The position numbers and the translations under genes are program-made. A stretch of 64,000 nt of DNA from contig BSBM01000068.1 of the NCBI GenBank assembly GCA_027924585.1, positions 9,751,001 to 9,815,000 on the forward strand. Reading direction: 5' to 3'. Below, in pieces: positions 34,761-46,791 of this stretch; position 1 is the stretch's first letter; the number at the start of each line of letters is the position of its first letter. The notes beneath the pieces are model-generated. The model saw only the letters and a program-made list of their open reading frames with translations. It did no database searches and was not told the DNA's origin. This stretch comes from Larix kaempferi (lineage: Eukaryota > Streptophyta > Pinopsida > Pinales > Pinaceae).

Positions 34761-36837
34761 ATATACATTTGTTTTTTATTTCAAGTTTGAATGTGATATT
34801 CTTGATTTCTTAATGAGCCATTACTTTTCCTCTTGAGCCTATTTTCACCATCAAAATCTTTTCTTCAGGAGTTTGCTGACTTTATTTGGTTCTATGAAAC
34901 CATCTTCAATCCATTTACTTAATCATTGCTCTGATTTTTTTCCTTGTTTGCATTGAGTTATTCACCCGAAGCACCTGAGTAGTACACCCTGTGCGCCTGT
35001 CTATCCAGAGCGCAATTTTTCTTTGGGCATACTGCGCCATCGACGCATCTGTCGATATGACAATCTGCACCGCCGACACTTTACCCCTGCTTGCAACTTG
35101 CGTCGAGCGCTCTGTTCCTAACCATAACCTGCGCCGTGTTTTCCAACTTGATGCTTGGGTCTTTTTCTCCAAACTTTTGTTTTCTTGGGTTGATCAACAT
35201 ACATCTTTGAACTATACCTTCCAGACAGAGACTCTTTTATTTTTGGGTATTTTTTATCAAGTGAGAGTTTGATTGAAGTGGTGGGCAATTTCAATCCCCC
35301 ACGGTCATCCACTCCACCTTGTTCCCCCTAATCACCTCATCGGATATATCTAGCATGCTAGATCCGCTTCCAAACCCTTTTTGAGCTTAGTTATCATTTG
35401 TCAGATTGCATTTGATTGTTTTTTAGTGTTTTTTGTGTCTTTAGGTCATTGGGGTGCTTGTCATATTTCTTTGAGAATTTCTTAGTGGTCAGAGTGCTGC
35501 AAGTAGTCTCTTCTTTTCAGCCATTTACATTTAAAAGCATTATTGTTATCAGGTTCGTCTTGGTATATATCATTGGAAAAATTAAAAGTGCTTCATTTTT
35601 ACCATTTTCAAGTTCATTTGAGAATTGTTGTAAAAATTGTCTCATGCATTGGAATCCGTCATTGATCTCTTGGAAAGTTTGACAAGGATATTAATCGTTT
35701 GTATTTTTCTTGAATTGTGAGTCATTCATTTTCTTGAAAAATCCAAGTGAAGTCAAACTTTTGAAAAAGTGATTCCATGCTTAAAGGAGTTGTATGCATT
35801 TTTGGTTTTCATGCTTTTAGGCTATCATTGTGAAAATTGAAGAGTTGGTGTGCTCTAAGTAGAGATTCTCCTTTTTCATCATTTAGTTTCATTCTAATTG
35901 AAAAAGACAAAAAAGAAAATACTTTGATTCGGATTTGATGTGTTGTTAATTTTCATGTTTTACTTGAAAAACTGAAAATAGTGCTTTCATTATTATTTTT
36001 GGTAGATTGAGAGTTTTGTTGAAATTTACTTTTGTGAGACCATTGGAAAAAAATTTCTCCTTCCCGTACATAGATTTCATCAAAAGAAATAGTGCATTTT
36101 TCATGTAGTTAGGGTGCATTATGTTTACATTTATATACTCACCTCATGCATTCACCTAACCGTCTAGATAAAATTTATTGGTAGAAATATTAAAATTTTT
36201 TAGTAACTTGTGTGTTAAGTTAGAGACGTATTCCGACATTGTAAAATGTGGCAGCTATCGTTACGTGCCTGCATTGCATCCCGGGGGCACTGTAGTTCTT
36301 CCACATACCAACCGGTATATCGAAGGCTCTTTCACATACCTTAGGGTATATCGAAAGGCACTTCACGTACTCAGTAGTATATAGGAAGTCTCTTGTCGTA
36401 CGATTGTGCATTAGACAACACCACTACGGATTTGAGCTCCCACGTACCTTGTGTATATCGAGAGACACTCCTAGGATTCCTGAGACCAACTAAGCTAACC
36501 ATTTGGCCGACTTGGCAGAGCAATACACCGAGAATAGCACTCGGGGAGCTACTACGCATGTACTATCAGGTATTCGGGTTATATGGTTAGGGGTATGGTC
36601 CTAATCCTCCCTGGTTAGTGCTCTGAAATATTGGGCCAAGTATAACTGTTGGACCCAGGAGTATATCGCAAGTTCTGAAGCCTTGACAATCCCGTGAGGT
36701 TCCAGACTTTTGAATCCACACCTTTCACATAAGTTTGCTTGCGTCCTTAGTTTGTGTAGATTTTTCTTGATTGCTTTTCTTTTGTTTAGAATACACTTAG
36801 GAGAAATTTTGGTTCAGTTATTCTGGATAAACAACCT
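34761..36837 (+). mobile_element. Long non-coding leader of the Tat element
   Basis: No coding frame with a motif. 34980-35130 is unusually CG-rich, with repeated TGCGCC, CGACGCA and GCGTCGAGCG words. 36230-36660 carries repeated ACGTACC-TTG-GTATATCG units, the part also found at 15480-15890. Confidence 0.65.
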
Positions 36838-39720
36838 TTGAGAAGGTCCCATAGAATTGTAAACTTACCACCCAAATATCCCCTTAATCAGGAGGTAATT
36901 TTGAGGGTAAGCATGGATGCACAAGTTACGGTCGTGTCACATGAAGCAAAAAAATCCACTATGGAGTCTGGAGTGAACATGTTTCCTCCTGATTCACCAA
37001 CCTCTAACCCACCACGGGATGAAGAGGCAGAACCTTCCACTTCATGAGACACATCCTTCCACTGCGTGATGGCAAGAAAACTTGGATCTCTAGAATGGTT
37101 AAATCCTTCCTAGGATGACCCTGTAACCGCAGCATTTGGTCCATCTGCATCCTTTTGGGACACCTCTCTAGGCCAACAATGGGCCCACTTGGCTATAGAG
37201 CCGGAGGAAGAAACCACCCCTTTCCGTTGGGCTCCACATGCTCAATGTTTGGCTCCAGTTTATGCACTCGCCAACGTGGTCACGAAATTCGGTGCTAGAG
37301 TCTCACACGTCGAAGAAGCAACGTTGCGGAGACACCCATGTTTCAATATAATCCCATTCGGTCATTATCTTTGACTTCACCGGAGACACCCGCCCACAAC
37401 GTGACCACTTACGAACTTGGTCAACCTTCATTTCCTGTGAGTACACCTCTCAGTCATGGGACTAGTTCTGCACCTCAAATGACTCAGAACGTGGAAGGAC
37501 AATAGTCCAACACCCCTCCTACTGCAACTGGAACTTTACCTACCCCTCCCCCACCTCGGAATTCGAGGGGAGAGTATGTTCTACCTCTTGATTTATTTAC
37601 AAGTACTGTTCCTCCATCAGTTAGTCAACATCAACCCATCATGAGTCAACCATCCACTAGTGGACAACACGTTGTTACTAGGGGGCAACCCCCATTTTCT
37701 AGCCATAATACGGATGGAGGACTACCAATTGGTATTTCCCTTGGAAACTCTTTACATGTTGTGGGAACCACCATGGGATCACATCATGGTCGGGGACCGT
37801 CCAACCCAACCCAACCACCATGGAGTCAAACGTATCTAGGTTATTTTGATCCTGTGCCGGGACAATTCAATCCCAGAAACATACTCCATGGGATACCTTA
37901 TTCCGAAAACTCATACACTGCATGGGGACATTTCAACGTTGCACCGATAGGACCCCCACCAACTTTTCCTCATGCCCCCCCACCCCCCCCCCACCGTTTG
38001 GTCCACCTCCTTCCGGAGGGGGGGACCTCCACCTTCTGGCGGAGGTGGAGGCCCTCCCCATTCTGGTGGTGGAGGGCCATCCCATTTCGATGGAGGAGGA
38101 GGACCACCACCTTCTGGTAGTGTTGGATCCCCACCTTATGGAGGAGGCCCACCTTATTCTGGAGGAGGTGGCCCACCTTATTCCAGTGGGGGAGGTGGTG
38201 TCCCACCCCATTCCGGCGGAGGCGGAGGATCACCACCTTCTGGTAGTGGCAGACCCCCACCTTATGGAGGAGGCCCATATTATTCTAGAGGCGGTGGCCC
38301 ACCTTATTCCGGAAGTGGAGGCGATGGCCCACCCTATTCTAGTGGTGGAGGTGGTGGCCCACCCTATTTTGGTGACGGAGGCGGCGGACCCCCTTATTCC
38401 GGCGACGACGGAGGACCCCCACCTTCTGGTGGAGGTACACATTATTTCGGCGGTGGAGGACCCCCACCTTCCAGCGGAGGACCACCCTATTATGGTGGAG
38501 GACCTACATATGGTCCACCCCCCAACCCTGGAGGTCCACCCCCTTATGGCCAATTCCCATCGGGAACACCTTATAATCAGTCGATTCAAGGTCCTATTGG
38601 TTGATATATGCCATATCAATACTATCAGTATCCGCAGCCAAACCAACAGCTACCCTTCTTGGCTACTTTGGACCTACCCGACCTGTCTCGCCTAACCAAT
38701 GATCCCATCCTACACGGTTATAATTGGACACTCATTCAAGTCAAGCTACCTTAAGATATTCCCAAATTTGATGGCAAATCCGGTGAGGACCCGAAAAACC
38801 ATGTGATGACTTACCATCTTTGGTGCTCATCCAATTCCTTAATGGACGACTCGATCTGTTTAAGGTTGTTTCAAAGGACTCTCACCGGCCTAGCCGCCAA
38901 GTGGTATATTGAATTACCACCACACTCATTTCCCGATTTCCGCTCTCTTGCTATGTCTTTTCTGACTCATTTCCAGTTACCCATACGCTACGAAACTGGT
39001 ATGGACCTTCTGACTTCGCTCCGCTAAACCACCGCAACTCATATCTCTGATCATATCCATGAGTGGTGGAGGAGACGACGTCTCATTAAGGCTCCCATTC
39101 CAGACCAAGTCTTAGCTGACTGGTTCACGAAGTCTCTTTTACCTACCATAGCTCGAGACGTGGCCATGGGAGGGGCCGTCACCGAGGAACAAGCTATTGC
39201 TCGTGCCCACTACTTAGACCTTTTCTACGCTCAATCTGACACGTTGTATGACATTGTTCCTGACGCACCCCACCCTGCGTATGACCCTGCAAAGCCACCT
39301 AAGGGACCTAAGGCCGGTGGGATTATTGGTTCCCTTAACTCCCATCCTTCTACTCAAATTGGTGGATTGTCGAACCTCCATTGTTCTTCCCCATCCCCGC
39401 CACAGGCTAGCAGCAAGACCACCAAGTCACCCACTCCCACTTCCACCAAGGAGGTGAATTCTATTCAATCAGCTTCACCTCAGAAATCCAGTGGTAAGAA
39501 GAAGAACAAAGGTAAACCCAAGAAATATTCTAACCAACAGGAGCACGAGACCACCCCTAAAGACACCAAACAGAAGAGGAAGCTAAAGTATCCTTTTTTA
39601 CTGTGTGGTGGTGACCATTTCTCCAAGGAATGTCCCCACCGAGGTGAAGTGCAGAAGTTTCTCAAGGGAAACCCCACTCCCGCAGTTCTCAATGATCCCT
39701 TCCCCACTCAGAACCAATAG
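36838..39720 (+). pseudogene. gag: Tat-element gag, with Gly/Pro-rich insert
   Basis: Forms the particle and binds RNA. The N-terminal part reads RRSHRIVNLPPKYP (36838). A Pro-rich linker (37641-37970) shifts frame in a C-run near 37975-37990, followed by about 200 residues of GGGPPYSG-like repeats. The capsid domain (about 38740-39160) has FDGKSGEDPKNHV, LFQRTLTGLAAKWYIELP and MSFLTHFQLPIRYETGM. After one stop come HISDHIHEWWRRRRLIKAP and LADWFTKSLLPTIARDV. A Lys-rich tail holds a damaged zinc knuckle (FLLCGGDHFSKECPHR, first Cys missing), and the frame ends at 39720. The stop after SLR (TAA for an expected Gln) and the shift show decay. Confidence 0.85.
37975..38604 (+). repeat. Gly/Pro-rich low-complexity repeats in gag
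   Basis: Short degenerate units of GGAGGNGGNCCACC and CCTTATTCTGG encode GGGPPYSGGG-like peptides in one frame and nothing sensible in the others. All other frames here are artefacts of the repeat. Confidence 0.8.
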
Positions 39721-39897
39721 TTGGTTGCTTAACCCTCTCCTTCACACGGAGAGGCACCATCTACCACGCATGTTCTCATGATGCGTAGTGAGACAGTTAA
39801 CCTGAACACATGATCTCATTCATACGACTTAGTCCCTTCGAAGGACCCCATTGGAAGTAATATTGAAAAAGCTTCCACCTCTATCCCAGACATTACT

Positions 39898-40359
39898 GTG
39901 CCACCAGCTTCTCTCACCATTGAGAAGCCTTCTTTAGAGTCAGTTTTGCGTCCACCTAAGAGCACGATTCGAAAAGCAGTTTTCAATCCCAATGCTTGGG
40001 CAGCTCAGAACTACAACATTGTAGAGGACTTGGCGCAAGCCCCTTGTGCAATGTCAACACTAGAGGGCTTCCAAAATTGTCCCAACCAACGCAAGACTCT
40101 TTTCATTGCCATTGGCACGGTATATCTGGATTCCTTGAATACAATCATGTTTCGACTTGAGTACTTTAAACTGAGGCTTTCCCACCAGTTAGCATTCCAA
40201 GTTGCTACAAAATTTGTTGGGAAAACAGTCCACCGTACTGTACTAGATGAAGGCGCTTCTACCTCGGTCATGTCGCTATCGTGTTGGAGAGCCATTAGTT
40301 CTCCCGTGTTAAACCGTTCTCCCACTACCCTGAAAGCATTCGATGGTCATGGCTTTTAA
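39898..40359 (+). pseudogene. Tat-element protease
   Basis: Retropepsin of the polyprotein. The active site is VLDEGASTSVMSLSCW (about 40245-40290), the D-x-G-A form usual in Tat/Athila-type elements, followed by LKAFDGHGF. The frame is open for 153 codons but begins and ends at stops, and the flanking linker has further stops. It sits between gag and RT as expected. Confidence 0.85.
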
Positions 40360-42664
40360 CCCCATGGGCTATTACAAGCCTTAACAGTAGAGTTGGGGGG
40401 TAACACCAAACCATTAACATGGAAGTAGTCGCAGCCCCTTTGGATTACAATCTCTTCCTTGGTTGTAATTGGTTTTATGACATGACTGCGATTGCGTCAT
40501 CTGTCTCCCGCATAATGCAAGACACCGACACCGCTACTCATCCTGGTGATAATGTCCCATTGCTCGGATAATCTTCACAGTTATATGAAATCGTGGGGGT
40601 CGGCCTCATAAAATATTCATCTCTTATGGGCGTCTTTCCAACCCTGGATCCCCCTAACCATGTTTCCTCGGTGAACATGATATCCTCGATGATTCCATCT
40701 TTTCCCAACTCCATTGATGAATGGCTTGTACCCGATGAAGCCACCATGCATTTGATTGGAGACACCATGCCTCTTTCACCTGCTCAAACTATTTACGAGG
40801 CTATCGAGTCAGCACCTGAGGACCAATTGGTTGTGGCCTCTACATATTGTTCTCTACAGCGGATGTCATCCTTACCTGATCCTCTGCTTCGGACTTTTCA
40901 TTCTGACGAGTCCATTATGGAGATTATGAGCACAAATGACCCTCTGTGGGAAGACCTTCACCATCGATCGTCTTTCCTACCCCAGCTGGATTCTATGGAG
41001 AACAACATCACCACCATTTTCACACCGAATTTCTATCCTTGCCCCCAGTCACCAATACTCACATGTCATATGGTCACTGAGGGAAACTTGGAAAACATCA
41101 AACCTACCATTCCGATAGACATCTCGGTTACTCCTAGTGTTGTGGAACATATTCGTTTAGGCTAGAATTGTTCTCCTGAAGAAATCACCATTTTTACGAC
41201 CTTATTCAAGCAATTCCGCGATGTGTTTGCTTGGACCTACGAGGAGATGCCCGGGATAGATCCTTCTATCGTTTCACATGAGATTATAACATATCACGAC
41301 GCTAAACTAGTCCGTCAAAAGTTATGACCGGTACACCCTCAAAAAATTGCGGCGATTAAGGCAGAAATTGAAAAGCCCTTGAAGGTTGGCTTCATCTACC
41401 CTGTTCCGTTAACAGAATGGGTCTCAAATATCGTCCTTGTGGCTAAGAAGAAGGGAACCATCCACGTCTATGTCGATTATAGGGATCTGAACAAGGTTTA
41501 CCCTAAGGAAAAATACCCCACTCCCTTCATCGATCAGATCATAGACAATTGTGCCAGAAGTGTCATCTTCTCATTCATGGATGGCTTTTCCGGTTACAAC
41601 TAGATTGAGATCCACCCGGACGACCAACATAAGACTGCTTTCATTTTCCCTTCGGGAACGTTTGCATATCGTAAACTCCCTTTTAGTCTTCAAAATGTTG
41701 GTGCTACATTCCAGTGGGCCATCTCGTACGCTTTTCATGATGTGAAGGACTTTGTGGAACCCTATCTTGACGATCTACCTGCCCATTCACAGCAGTGTGA
41801 GTTCCACATCGATCCTCTGATGACCGTATTCCTCAGATGCAGGCGATATAGCATCCGTATGAACCCTCACAAGTGTATTTTATGCATCGAGTTTGGACGC
41901 CTCCTAGGTTTTATCGTTTCAAAAGATGGGATCCGCATTGATCCCTTGAAGGTGGAAGCCATTATTGCTCTCCCAACCCCTACTGACATTATGGAACTCC
42001 AAATTTTGCAAGGGAAGGCAACTTACCTACGGTGTTTTGTCTGTAATTTCGCTCAGAAGACACAGGGCTATATGAGATTATTGAAGAAGGACATCCCGTT
42101 CATTTGGAGGTCAAGTGCAACAATCCTTCGACAGTTTGAAACATGCCATTACCCATGCCCCTGTGCTCCAACTGCCTAATTACTACAAGGATTACATCCT
42201 TTATCTTGCTGCTTCTGTCACCATGATCGCCATGGTCTTGGTCCAGGAGGACAACAACTCCCAGGAACATGTGATTTATTACCTCAGTAAGGGCATTATT
42301 GACTCTGAAACTCATTACTCACATGTCAAGAAGTTTGCTCTCGCGGCAGTAATTGCCGTCCAAAAGTTTCGTCATTATATTCTGCTCCGCACCGCCACCA
42401 TTATCACCGAATCGAACCCCATGTACCATGTTCTGACACGTCAAGTGCTTGGGGGCAAGTATTCACGTTGGATTGTGATACTCCAGGAATTCGATCTCCT
42501 CTTCGAGAAGGCCAAGTCAAAGAAATATTTGGTGTTTGCGAAACTTATTTGTGATCTTCCCTATGTTGATTTAGGATCTGGGCCCAACGATTCTCTACCC
42601 GATGAGTCATTGTTCCTCATCAGCACGTCTGACCCGTGGTATGGAGATATTACCTTATATCTTT
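40360..42664 (+). pseudogene. Tat-element reverse transcriptase-RNase H
   Basis: A linker (40593-41165) leads into FRDVFAWTYEEMPGIDPSIV. RT motifs follow: FIYPVPLTEWVSNIVLVAKK, IHVYVDYRDLNKVYPK, FSFMDGFSGYN (catalytic Asp, then a TAG where Gln is expected), FAYRKLPFSLQNVGATFQ, and the active site EPYLDDLPAHS (about 41760). Next are LLGFIVSKDGIRIDPLKV and the connection domain. A shift near 42115 moves to the next frame, which holds RNase H (LAASVTMIAMVLVQED, VIYYLSKGIIDSETHYS, LAAVIAVQKFRHYIL). Other stops include TGA after RQKL, where Arg is expected. Catalytic residues remain, but the gene cannot be translated through. Confidence 0.9.
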
Positions 42665-43740
42665 AGACCCAACGATTCAACCCCCGACTGTCTCATGACG
42701 ACCGTCGTCATATACGTCACCACGCCAAGTTTTACTTAATCATTAGGGATACCTTGTATCGTCGTGGTGTGGATTTTGTTCTTCGACGTTGTCTGACACA
42801 TGAAGAGGCTGAACACGTCTTGAATGACTATCACGTTGGGGCTTGTGGTGGTCATCTCTCTGGGATGGCTACGACCCAGAAGATACTATGCGCGCGATAT
42901 TACTGGCCATCCATATTTAAATATTTCATTGAGGCCATTAAGAAATGTCCCCCATGCTAGCATTTTCAAACGAAAAAGCGCTCCCACCTAGCCCCTTTAC
43001 ACCCGGTTATTGCCATGGGCCCCTTAGCAAAATGGGGCATCGATTTCATGCACTGCAAGCCTACCTAGGCTGGGGGGCATGGTTACGTCATAGTATCCGT
43101 GGATTATTTTACTAAATGGGACGATTCCATGCCTACATACAACGAATATGACAAAACTGCCACACTCTTCATGTTCAACCATGTTATTGCATGATTTACA
43201 GTTCCACAAGTCATAGTCATCGACCATGGATCTCACTTTCAGAACCATATGGTAGACGAATTGAGCGTCATACTAGGTTTTCGTCACAAAAACCCAACCC
43301 ATTACTACCCACAGTCCAATGGACAAGTAGAGGCCATTAACAAGGTCTTGAAAACCATGATCCAACACATGGTGGGTACACACAAGTCAAACTGGCATAA
43401 CGTGCTCTTTTTCGCACTATAGGTGTACCAGACCTCTGTCAAGACTGCCACCGGATTTACACCATTCCAATTAGTTTACGGATTGGAGGCAGTCCTATCG
43501 ATAGAGTGCAAGATTCCATCTCTCAAACTCGTAGTTTAACTTCTTCCAAACACCAGTGCCAAGGAAGAACTCTTCCTCTTCCTAGCGAAACTCGACGAGA
43601 CCTGCCGCAATGCCGTTCTTGCCAATGAGGCACATAAGAAACGCATCAAAGCTCAGTATGATAGGTCAGTTAAACATCGTGTCTTCAATGAGGGTGATTT
43701 GGTCCTCACATATGACCAAAAGCATGATAAGATGGGGGCA
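42665..43740 (+). pseudogene. Tat-element integrase, main part, interrupted at 43740
   Basis: Zinc-binding motif: THEEAEHVLNDYHVGACGGH and KKCPPC, the His and Cys pairs. Core: KWGIDFMHCKP (Asp), VIVIDHGSHFQNH (Asp), HYYPQSNGQVEAINKVLK (Glu), so all three catalytic residues survive. In-frame stops occur after PPC, KPT, VIA, FAL and LVV, all at places where a Gln, Arg or Trp codon one transition away fits. The C-terminal part reads YDRSVKHRVFNEGDLVL, then KHDKMGA, and is cut there by the 17 kb element. The remainder is at 60832-60972. Confidence 0.92.
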
Positions 43741-43765
43741 AACGCCAATTTCATTAAATTTGGAC
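43741..43765 (+). repeat. Left terminal inverted repeat
   Basis: AACGCCAATTTCATTAAATT then TGGAC. It matches the reverse complement of 60803-60827 at 23 of 25 bases. Confidence 0.9.
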
Positions 43766-43775
43766 AAATTAGGCA

Positions 43776-44200
43776 AATTTTGGACTAAGAAAGTGTGAAT
43801 TCAGACTTTGAAAGTGTCAATATCAACCTTTCTAAAGTGCAAAAACGGGTTTTGAAAGTGGCAATATTGGATTTGAAAAGTGTGTTTTTCTATTCGAATA
43901 GTTTGTTTTTTGACTACTTATGAACCTTAAAATTGCAGGTTTTTGTTATAAAACTATGAATTTCAATTCAAAAAGTGTGAATTTCAAGTCAGAAAATGCA
44001 AATTTTGATTTGAAAAGTGTGAATTTTAAATCAAAAAATGCAAATTTTGATTTGAAATGTGTGAATTTTAAATCAAAAAATGAAAATTTTGATTTGAAAA
44101 GTGTGAATTTTAAATCAAAAAATGAAATTTCTGATTTGAAAAGTGTGAATTTCAAATAAAAAAATGCAATTTTTAATTTAAAAATTGCAATTTTCATTTG
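43776..44200 (+). repeat. Left-arm 21-22 bp subterminal repeats
   Basis: The first units (43776-43885) read AAAGTGTGAATTCAGACTTTG, AAAGTGCAAAAACGGGTTTTG and AAAGTGGCAATATTGG at 21-23 bp spacing. From 43970 a 42 bp unit, itself two 21 bp halves (AAAAGTGTGAATTTTAAATC and AAAAATGCAAATTTTGATTT), repeats about five times. Any reading frame through this block is an artefact of the 21 bp period. Confidence 0.85.
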
Positions 44201-44289
44201 TAAATGTTCAAAATTTTAAGGCGAAAAGTTCAATGTCTAAAATATTCAGTCATTGTTTGAATAACAAGTCAATCGGTTAAGTTATAACA

Positions 44290-44925
44290 TAAAAAAATGG
44301 TTTGTCGCGACTTTTGTTTTCCGGCAAGAAGTATCGTAAAGCATTGATAATTTTTTATTTCAATGGCGTTTTGTTACATGCATTACATAAAAAACAGAAA
44401 CTCGGATTGCGACGACCATCGGACATCGAAACATCAACAAAGTATTATTTTATACGGCCAGGCTTAAGGGAATTTTTTGAAAAATGATTTACTATTTTTG
44501 AGGTTGGCGTATGGACATCTACTCAATGAAAAAACGTTAACGAGTTTTTGCCTAGATTATTAGAAAGAACGGGATTGAAAAGGGAACTATTTAGATTAAT
44601 TTTAACACAGGAAGATTGTTCTTCCGTAGCCAGAGAGGGTTTTCAGGGTGATGGAAATCCTTATGTATTTCGCAAGCCTTTGAGAATAGTTTGGGACACT
44701 TTGATCCGTGGTTGGGATCAGACAAATAATATGATTGTCGATGACTCTTAAGAAAAACATGTTTCTGACGAGGAAAGAAACTATATTATAACAAAAACTT
44801 ATGCTTGCGACGATGTCAATGACACATTTTTGATAGATCGATTATGGCCTTGCTTACTGCAGCTGAATGGCGTGAGCGATGTGAGACCAATTGTGAATAA
44901 AATGAAAATGAAAGTATTTTGCTAA
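44290..44925 (+). pseudogene. NIF/FCP1-type (HAD) phosphatase domain, catalytically dead pseudogene
   Basis: One frame, broken only by three stops, reads KKYRKALIIFYFNGVLLHA, FIRPGLREFFEK, FTIFEVGVWTST, KNVNEFLPRLLERTGLKREL, YVFRKPLRIVWDTL, NNMIVDDS and later DDVNDTFLIDRLWPCL. This is the order of motifs in plant NLI-interacting-factor/FCP1-like phosphatases: the nucleophile loop (normally D-L-N-G-V/L-L), RP-x-x-EF, FEVG-W-S, VF and LLDDS. Here the nucleophile loop is F-Y-F-N-G, so both catalytic-loop aspartates are gone, while the later Asp-Asp-Ser is kept. Stops follow FEK (TGA), STQ (TGA) and DDS (TAA). There is no intron, which suggests a retrocopy or a transposon-borne intronless form. 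It lies just inside the left arm. Confidence 0.75.
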
Positions 44926-45060
44926 ATAATACACTTGAATGTTTGTTTGTACTAGTATGTTCAATTTTACTATGATTATAATTCTTGTAAAGTGTCGAGT
45001 TTGGTTTCCGAAAATGCAAAATCAAAGTTTGAAATTGCTAAAATTTGTTTTAAAATTTCA

Positions 45061-45480
45061 AGATTAAGTATTGGATGTGTAAAAAGTAGCCTTCCAAAGG
45101 GGTAGGTGGCAATCTTCCCTTGGAAAATCAGATGAATGGGGGAACCATCGAAGGAGAGAACTGGAGAAACTCTGTACTTGGAGAATTGTAATGTTTTACA
45201 ATCTTAAAAGAATTTCAGTTAGTTTCTCTTTTCCTTTCTTTTGTTGTGTATAAAGTTTCCTTGATTCATTTTGTTTTCTCATACATACATCTAGTACCTC
45301 TATTAAAATTGTATTGTTAAATCATAAAACATATAAATATGTGTGCTCAATTTATCATTCATATGATTTATATGCAGGTTATGCATCAGTAAATTTCTTT
45401 ACTTGATTCATATTGTTTCACATTCTGCAATTACATAACAGTCATTATCATCATATTAAGTTATTAAGAATCTAATTAAT
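45061..45480. repeat. Duplicated block, copy 1 (3' flank of gene A)
   Basis: It matches 54600-54950 in order: GAATGGGGGRACCATCGAAG, GGAGAGAACTG, TTGTAATGTTTTACAATCTT, CATACATACATCTA and ATTCATATGATTTATATGC. Each copy lies a few hundred bases from the region downstream (3') of genes A and B, marking the edge of the duplicated unit. Confidence 0.85.
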
Positions 45481-45538
45481 AGCTCCTTAACTAGGACTAT
45501 GCCTATCATTCAAAAAACATACAGGAGGCATCCATCCA

Positions 45539-45850
45539 TCAATGAGGTTGTGACATGGTGTTCTGTTGAATTGATGCTAGTCCTCTACTTTGTAGGTTAA
45601 TAATTATTTCTTGTACTCTAGCAACACTATCATTAGAACTTTTCAATATTTGTTCAAGTGAAAGGGGTCCTCTAGTAGGTAATATGATAAGGATATCCCT
45701 TCTATTTTCTTGTTGAGGTGCAGGTGTACCAGGAATTACAGTAGGTTGTGGGACTATTTGTTGTTCAGAGGTAGATGCTTGTGATTGGCTACGAGTGACA
45801 ACCGATGATGTTCTTGCTGGAGGAGGTTTATGAGTATTTTGTTTAGGCAT
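45539..45850 (-). CDS. Small intact ORF, function unknown
   Basis: 103 codons, ATG to stop without lesions, starting MPKQNTHKPPPARTSSVV. The first half is Ser/Thr/Gln/Pro-rich and probably disordered; the second half has a possible helix (LSLEQILKSSNDSVARVQEI). It lies about 0.9 kb downstream of gene A on the same strand. The block after gene B has no clear equivalent. It could be a chance frame; no family was recognised. Confidence 0.35.
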   Translation of the reverse strand: MPKQNTHKPPPARTSSVVTRSQSQASTSEQQIVPQPTVIPGTPAPQQENRRDILIILPTRGPLSLEQILKSSNDSVARVQEIIINLQSRGLASIQQNTMSQPH

Positions 45851-46791
45851 ATTTTACTTCAGGCCCTCCTTCTAGTGTCATTTGTTGAGGCCTCGAGTGT
45901 GTATGTGTTGGAATGGATTCCAAAGCTCTCAACAGAGGGAGAAAACCCATCCAGAAGCTTCAGATAATCCTGCACAAGTATTACCCTATCCTCGAGTTGT
46001 TTGGGCTAGTGATCTCCCACGGATACAAAGGCCTCTGCTGGCACTTGTGGTTTTGATCCTAAAAGGATCTGTCTTCCAATGAAGGAAAACAAAGTGTGTT
46101 CAATTTGAAACATATGTACCAGCTAGGAAGGAAAATCTAAGCTAAGTTAGACCTACTCTAAAAGGTGTCTTGTTTAAATGCAGATTAACTTGATGTGAAA
46201 ATAAATAAGTACATTCATCCACTTAACAGAAATGTGAAGAAGATCAATTCCTTATTTGCTTAAGTTACAATCAATCAATTAAAATTAACTGAATGCAATA
46301 TTAAGTGTTTAAGCTCATTCAAGATTAGCCTGTAACCAATATTTCAATTGAAAAATTAACATAGATTATAATTTATTGTGAATCATTTGTAGAAATCGAT
46401 AAATATTTAGTTGAAGAAATTCAATTAAAACATAATTCATACATAGATCTAACATAAAGAAAAATCCAGATTAACAATCTCTGCATGAAATAATATTTGC
46501 AAAGGATTAAACAGCATAGATAATAACCTGAAGTAGAAATCAATATTTACCAAAGAAATTTGATCAATGAACAAAAGATGATGCAAGAGAATAACTTTAC
46601 TGTATTAATGAAAGTCTGTAAGAAATTACAAGCTCAACATAAAATAGAGCATCTCCAGTCTTATTTTGTCAATTTCTACCCCAAAAATAATCATCCCTTT
46701 CCTAAGAGAGATCTACCCCTTAAATAATAAATTACAAAAATAACACAAAGGATAAATTCCCCTTAAACAACGATTACAAAATCAGAATATT
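45851..46791. other. AT-rich 3' flank of gene A
   Basis: No coding frame or repeat recognised. Confidence 0.5.

Noticed and set aside
34991-35312. Plus and minus frames in the CG-rich leader island
   Set aside because: Open only because of base composition; no domain and outside the gag-pol order.
37922-38695. Overlapping long frames rich in His/Leu or Trp/Arg over the gag repeat
   Set aside because: Shadow frames of the Gly/Pro-coding repeat; no domain and no continuity with flanking gag.
43920-44197. Frames of repeating SVNFKSKNANFDLK-type peptide on both strands
   Set aside because: Artefact of the 42 bp (2 x 21) left-arm repeat.
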